In this document: in pieces, positions 41,876 through 45,862 of the stretch
How the letters are laid out: every line of letters starts with the position of its first letter
How positions within the stretch are numbered: the first letter of the stretch is position 1
Assembly: GCA_023488685.1 (NCBI GenBank)
Contig: JAMDDR010000373.1
Span: 1-45,862 of the forward strand
Direction of reading: 5' to 3'
Source of the DNA: Chloroflexota bacterium
Lineage (GTDB): Bacteria; Chloroflexota; Anaerolineae; J036; Brachytrichaceae
DNA length: 45,862 nucleotides
Translations under genes and position numbers: made by a program
Notes under the pieces: generated by a model
Told to the model about the DNA's origin: nothing
Database searches by the model: none
Seen by the model: the letters and a program-made list of their open reading frames with translations, nothing else

Positions 41876-41950
41876 TTTTGTTTGGTTACAAACCGCGATG
41901 TCGCTGACAGCACAACACCATTTAGCAACCAGCGACCAGCACGGTCACAC

Positions 41951-43375
41951 TTATAAATTGCCAGGATAACGCTGCCGCAGCGCCTCACAGAGAGCAACGA
42001 AGTGGCGTCGTTGCGCGACAGCGAATAATGCGCGTAGGTGCTCGTCCGGTGGAACGTCTCGCAATTCGGCGGAGCGATGAACTTCCAACGCCTGCAGCAT
42101 CGCCTCGGTTCCAATAGCCGGATCGGCTTGCCCCTGCGCGTTCTTAATGGAGTTTATCGCGGACCCGGCCAGAAATAAGATGCCGTCGCTCAAGCCCCGT
42201 CGTTCCGCATCGGCCAGGTTCAGGCCGATGTTACCCTGGTCGAGTGCGCCAGCCCGCGCAATCATCGTTGGTTTGATACTGGGCAACGGGCGTGTCAAAG
42301 CATGCTCGGATGCCTCCCACTCTGCACCGTAAGGCTTAAGGAACGGCGCGCCGGGCCGCACCGGCGCGGTTTGCCGAAAGTCAATACCATCAAGCCGCGC
42401 GAGCATGTCGATCACCTCGCGCCAGATACCGCGCGTTTTCACGCCAATACCAGCATTATGGCCATAGATAGCCGGGGATTGCGGCAGGTGTTTTGTCGCT
42501 TCGCGTACCATACGGACCGTGCCCCCCGCAAAGGTTTCACTGAACATCACCGCCGTGGCGCCGGCTTCGATCACTGCCTGCACGGTGGCGAGAATCTCGT
42601 GTGGCGCACCGCTGATGTGAGGGGCAAACAGCAACCCACAGCCATCTCGTCGTGCACGCGCCCGTTCGATCGCAACGACGGCCTGGCGAGTGCGCTCACA
42701 CACCGGCGAGTAGCTGAGATTCGGGTACAGGTCTTCATCTTCCTTTACAAACAGAAACAACGGGCAACGGGCTGCGTCTTCCACCAATTTACCCACTTCG
42801 TCCGGGGTGATGCCAGCGGTCGGTTTGAGAATGGTTCCAAACGCGGGCTGTCCGTCAGGGAAATGGGTGACCTGCCGCACTCCCAAAGGTCCATGAGCCG
42901 GCCCAGGAAACGTCTTGATGATGGTTTCGGGAATTTGCAACGCGATCAACCGCGCGTCCTGGTTCTCGTAGACGTCAAAGATGATGGCCGCCGCAACGGT
43001 ATGGAGCATGTCACACGACGTAAGATGCCCATCGGGCTGCAACATCATTTTCAGCGGGAACGCCACGTGCAACAGGCCGATCCGGCCGGTCGTGTCGAAC
43101 GCGTCCACACCCGCCGGCTGGGCTGAGCATTGCTCGAGCAGAGAGCCACGCGGTGGATGTTTGACACCACTCGTGGCATGATAGCTGATTTCCTCTACTG
43201 CGTCTGCCAGTTGCGTGTTGCGGAACGCAAAGAAGTAGGTGGCGACCAGGTGATCAGGGCTGCTGGGCGGCGGCTGTTCGATCAATCGCTGCTGGATGAC
43301 TTCGCGCAGGCGTGATTCACGTGCATCGTTGTCAAACCACAACAAGTCAAGCGTGGAAGAGGGCACGGGTTTCAT
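41951..43375 (-). CDS. RuBisCO large-subunit-like protein (RLP)
   Basis: A 474-residue protein of the RuBisCO large-chain fold. Residues 1-165 match the N-terminal domain (HLVATYFFAFRNTQLADAVEEISYHATSG). The TIM barrel has GTILKPTAG (180-188; Lys184 aligns with the first active-site lysine of RuBisCO), LFLFVKEDEDL with Lys211, Asp213 and Glu214 in the K-x-D-E metal site, and IYGHNAGIGV with a His near the usual catalytic position (306). The loop-6 region (DFRQTAPVRPGAPF) does not look like true RuBisCO, so carboxylation is unlikely. The frame extends upstream to 43498, but ATG 43375 fits the family N-terminus. It heads a four-gene unit. Confidence 0.87.
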   Translation of the reverse strand: MKPVPSSTLDLLWFDNDARESRLREVIQQRLIEQPPPSSPDHLVATYFFAFRNTQLADAVEEISYHATSGVKHPPRGSLLEQCSAQPAGVDAFDTTGRIGLLHVAFPLKMMLQPDGHLTSCDMLHTVAAAIIFDVYENQDARLIALQIPETIIKTFPGPAHGPLGVRQVTHFPDGQPAFGTILKPTAGITPDEVGKLVEDAARCPLFLFVKEDEDLYPNLSYSPVCERTRQAVVAIERARARRDGCGLLFAPHISGAPHEILATVQAVIEAGATAVMFSETFAGGTVRMVREATKHLPQSPAIYGHNAGIGVKTRGIWREVIDMLARLDGIDFRQTAPVRPGAPFLKPYGAEWEASEHALTRPLPSIKPTMIARAGALDQGNIGLNLADAERRGLSDGILFLAGSAINSIKNAQGQADPAIGTEAMLQALEVHRSAELRDVPPDEHLRALFAVAQRRHFVALCEALRQRYPGNL

Positions 43376-43382
43376 CCCAATG

Positions 43383-43388
43383 ATTGTA
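43383..43388 (-). promoter_or_regulatory. -10 element of the RuBisCO-like operon, next to its start codon
   Basis: TACAAT on the minus strand, followed by 7 bases and ATG 43375. Initiation about 7 bases past the element would leave at most one leader base. The -35 is weak (TTCCAC with a 17-base spacer). Confidence 0.4.
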
Positions 43389-43464
43389 CTGTCGACTGCG
43401 ACGATGTGGAATATCGCCGCTTCCCATCCGGCCAACCTGATCAATCTCCACCAGCAGACAGCAC

Positions 43465-43498
43465 TTGCTCCCCAATCCACTTGCGAATTGGGGAGCAA
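43465..43498 (-). terminator. Second of two adjacent hairpins downstream of the duplicated-domain gene
   Basis: TTGCTCCCCAAT (43465-43476) and ATTGGGGAGCAA (43487-43498) form a perfect 12-bp stem with a 10-base loop. Read on the minus strand it lies distal to the hairpin at 43502-43534. Both follow the stop of the gene ending at 43584. No T run. Confidence 0.6.
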
Positions 43499-43501
43499 AG
43501 C

Positions 43502-43534
43502 CTGAGGTCATGTCCCCCCCGGGCATGACCTCAG
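43502..43534 (-). terminator. First of two adjacent hairpins downstream of the duplicated-domain gene
   Basis: CTGAGGTCATG (43502-43512) and CATGACCTCAG (43524-43534) form a perfect 11-bp stem; the loop TCCCCCCCGGG can add CCC/GGG pairs. It is only 3 bases from the next hairpin. A pair of strong stems, without T runs, fits a transcript end or stabiliser. Confidence 0.6.
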
Positions 43535-43583
43535 CAAGGACGCTGGCGGTGCTGCCACAGCCTGTTGGCAGGCGCCGGAGAGC

Positions 43584-45824
43584 CTACTCTTCGGGAGCGC
43601 GCAGGCACAAGCCGACGAGCGCCCGGTTGTAGAACCCTATCGCACCGCTATTCACAATCGTACGGTCGGTCACGCCGATTTCGAGCACGTAACCACAGCG
43701 TGGCATCCCAGTCGTGTCAAGAGACCAGGTGCCGGCCTCACCCCCCGTGGGAACCAGGGGGTATGAGCGCGACAAAGGCATATGCGGGGACGGCGCCGCG
43801 GGGAGTGGAGGCGGAGTGGTGAACGAACCACCCTGTGCCGGCAATACGCTGAGCGTCAGGCTGCCAAAGTGCTCGTCAAACGCCGCATACGTGCCCGAAA
43901 TGATGTCCCCGATGGTGAAGTCGGCACAATTCCCGCCGCCCGAGGTGATGGCGATGGACGGCACTGGCGCGGTATTGTCCAACCGCACAGTGACGCTATT
44001 GCTGAACCAACTCGGCCCCACCACAGCCGGGTTCTTCGCCTCAATCACGATCTGCCACACGCCGCTCAACCCACCCGTCTGCCAGCGCGCGAGCACATTA
44101 CCCACCACAAAGATCTGTGGATTGCCTGGGCCACTCGTCAGGTCTTCACGGTACGGGTAGAAGTCATCCGCGTCCACCGCCTGCGTCACGCTGGGTAAGG
44201 AACTCCACACGCCGTCCAGCAACTGGCTGCGCGCCACGCTAAAGGTATTTGTCAACCGCTGCCATGGCTCACCCAACTTGCGCACAAACACCCGGTACTC
44301 CAACGCAGCAGCGCCATTGCTGATATCGGTTGGATACGCAATGTGCCCTGTGATCACCACCTCGCCACCAAACGGGCTGTTATGCGCCGTGAATCCCGCC
44401 AGGGCCGACAATCCACTCGCCAACCCAGTGACCGGATGGATATCCTCCACCGCCATGCTGCCCACCGTCTCGATGAAAGGCGCATGCGTGCCGGGTTGAA
44501 TCGATGGACCGGGTTTGATATGAATCAACGTCTCTTCGCGGTTACCCCACACCGGAACGTAGTTGGGGTTCCAGCACGGCGGCGCGACCTGCCACGAGAG
44601 GATTGCCCGGATACGCACCACCTTCGGACCCTTCTCGCATGGCTGGCGGTACGGTGCCAGGTTTACCGGCAGGAACACGGCGTATTCCAATCCTTCCGCA
44701 GGGATATCAGCGATATCGTGCACCCTGACCGAGGTAGTGCCCAGGCAAGTCTCAAAGGTGCCGTTGTTGTTGAAGTCTGCCCAAAAGGTGACGAATTCCC
44801 GGCTACCCGCCGTGCACAGGTCGCCGGAATAGCCATTGGGCAGCTTCACCTTGATCACGCCGGCCAGCGTGTCCTGGTTCGGGTTCAGCCCCACGCACAC
44901 CAGCTCTTCGTAGCGTGTATCGCCGTCAGTCGGGAACAACTTACCGATGATGTTAGACAGGTCGATATCGAGACCCTGCAACCCTCCACCCCCTCCGGGG
45001 GCCATGAGCGATGCCGACAAGGCCGGCTGGTTCATCAACTGATGCAGTTCGGGCAATGCAAACCGATGCGGCTCAATACCCTTGTCCTTGTACAACACCT
45101 GCAGTTCGGATGCCGCCAGTGGTGTCGTCTCCACCTCTGCCAGGGGCTGTGTGAGGTCGAGCGTTTTGAGCAGCTCCGGCGACAACTGAATATGATCGAG
45201 CAACTCACCCAATACGAAGAACCGTCGAGGATCGATTTGAATGTGGGTGTTGTGCACGTTACCCCAAACCGGCACAAAGTCCGGTGTGTCAGGTGGCGGC
45301 GGCACATTCCAGGACAGAATGGCTCGCACCAGCACGATGTTGCGGACCGAGCACGGCTTTTTGGGCGGGTTGATCTGTGCAGTCACCGCATATTCCAAAC
45401 GCCTGGCCCCCGTCGTCCCGGCAGGGATGTTATAGGCGGTGAAGCTGGCCACCCCTTCATCATCCCAGGACGCGCCGTTGTCATACGAGACGTAGAAGCG
45501 GACATACTCCGGCGTCCCGTTTGAACAGATATCGCCGCCGTAACCGGACGGTTGCTTGACGAACACCACTGCCTCCAGCCGGTTGAACTGCGGCTGGAAA
45601 CCCACCGAGCACAACTCTTCGTACACGGTGTTCGATTGGATCTGGAGAACTGGTGTGAACGGGCTGACTTTTATATTCCCAAAGTAGTTGGGATTCGCCA
45701 GGATGAGCGCCCTGAACTGTACGCGCTCTTGCAGATACGGCAGGCGCGATGGCTGAGCCTCTGCCACCCCGGCATCTACAGATTGAACATCCGACACATA
45801 TTCCTGGTTCTTTTCGCTTTCCAT
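43584..45824 (-). CDS. Unknown 746-residue protein with a duplicated Cys-containing domain
   Basis: I do not recognise this protein. ATG 45824 has AGGAGATC about six bases upstream. No signal peptide or membrane helix is evident. Two copies of a beta-rich domain lie at about 67-197 and 304-436. Conserved between copies are YEEL (68/305), a Cys at 72/310, P-x-GYxGD-x-C (100/337), a Cys at 158/396, RAILSW (167/405) and FVPVWGN or YVPVWGN (183/421) before HIQI/LIHI. A Gly-rich stretch (277-281) precedes the second copy. Residues 440-746 are mixed beta, with Ig-like strands such as VRLDNTAPVPSIAITSGGG. The tandem duplication is clear; role, partners and location are unknown. Confidence 0.75.
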   Translation of the reverse strand: MESEKNQEYVSDVQSVDAGVAEAQPSRLPYLQERVQFRALILANPNYFGNIKVSPFTPVLQIQSNTVYEELCSVGFQPQFNRLEAVVFVKQPSGYGGDICSNGTPEYVRFYVSYDNGASWDDEGVASFTAYNIPAGTTGARRLEYAVTAQINPPKKPCSVRNIVLVRAILSWNVPPPPDTPDFVPVWGNVHNTHIQIDPRRFFVLGELLDHIQLSPELLKTLDLTQPLAEVETTPLAASELQVLYKDKGIEPHRFALPELHQLMNQPALSASLMAPGGGGGLQGLDIDLSNIIGKLFPTDGDTRYEELVCVGLNPNQDTLAGVIKVKLPNGYSGDLCTAGSREFVTFWADFNNNGTFETCLGTTSVRVHDIADIPAEGLEYAVFLPVNLAPYRQPCEKGPKVVRIRAILSWQVAPPCWNPNYVPVWGNREETLIHIKPGPSIQPGTHAPFIETVGSMAVEDIHPVTGLASGLSALAGFTAHNSPFGGEVVITGHIAYPTDISNGAAALEYRVFVRKLGEPWQRLTNTFSVARSQLLDGVWSSLPSVTQAVDADDFYPYREDLTSGPGNPQIFVVGNVLARWQTGGLSGVWQIVIEAKNPAVVGPSWFSNSVTVRLDNTAPVPSIAITSGGGNCADFTIGDIISGTYAAFDEHFGSLTLSVLPAQGGSFTTPPPLPAAPSPHMPLSRSYPLVPTGGEAGTWSLDTTGMPRCGYVLEIGVTDRTIVNSGAIGFYNRALVGLCLRAPEE

Positions 45825-45862
45825 CTTAACGATCTCCTCGTACAAACGCATTCGCAACCTTC

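Noticed and set aside
41951..43498. Longer start (43498) for the RuBisCO-like protein
   Set aside because: The extra 41 residues overlap a strong hairpin, lack family similarity, and a -10 element sits just before ATG 43375.
44343..45524. 393-residue plus-strand open frame
   Set aside because: Antisense to the duplicated-domain gene; its composition (Arg, His, Gln) and lack of motif mark it as a shadow.
43584..45824. Secreted or surface-layer protein
   Set aside because: The domain composition suggests an outside location, but the N-terminus lacks a signal peptide, so I make no claim.

Overview
The window reads as one continuous stretch of bacterial chromosome carrying mostly housekeeping and envelope genes. 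There is no integrase, insertion sequence, CRISPR array or tRNA cluster. The best guess for the host is a member of the Chloroflexota, perhaps Anaerolineae-like; this is inference. It rests on a Gram-positive-type LexA box at recA, a SAM-I riboswitch on the methionine operon, lipoproteins with Thr/Pro/Ser-rich linkers (one with an NBR1-type Ig-like domain), LysM/PA14 and L,D-transpeptidase wall proteins with no lipopolysaccharide genes, and several start codons placed directly after a -10 element, as in leaderless mRNAs.

Layout. 1-994: the end of a zinc alcohol dehydrogenase and a ZIP metal transporter. 1013-4672: the phosphate operon pstSCAB on the minus strand, with a three-repeat Pho box upstream. 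4702-5998: recA with LexA box, promoter and intrinsic terminator. 6084-9776: purA, a histone-deacetylase-family amidohydrolase and an MFS transporter, all minus. 9841-13541: an Ig/NBR1 lipoprotein, a MoxR ATPase and a membrane-anchored TPR/beta-propeller protein. 13617-17795: a DUF3048 lipoprotein, a GT39-type glycosyltransferase and a LysM-PA14-PA14 secreted protein. 18083-21567: an unusual PPIase-DsbA-PPIase fusion lipoprotein, a hotdog thioesterase and carA. 21578-24545: an unknown membrane protein, a tandem universal stress protein and an Nramp transporter. 24719-28150: pckA, a very long perfect hairpin, tmRNA (ssrA), an unknown secreted/membrane protein and pth. 28174-31584: an orphan solute-binding protein, L,D-transpeptidase, amidase and GNAT acetyltransferase. 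31658-34065: an RlmD/TrmA-type RNA methyltransferase and an unknown membrane protein.

34173-37802 is a methionine operon: a near-consensus promoter, a SAM-I riboswitch and its attenuator hairpin, then metY, metX and metW. The aptamer closing strand and the attenuator share an identical octamer, so the switching logic can be read directly. metY has an abrupt internal change of codon style. obgE follows.

39131-43375 is the most interesting block: four tightly packed minus-strand genes encoding a RuBisCO-like protein, a Gfo/Idh/MocA oxidoreductase, a TIM-barrel sugar isomerase/epimerase and an alpha/beta hydrolase. This looks like a carbohydrate-acid catabolic cassette that I cannot assign to a described pathway. 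The last gene (43584-45824) encodes a 746-residue protein of unknown function with two copies of a Cys-containing domain.
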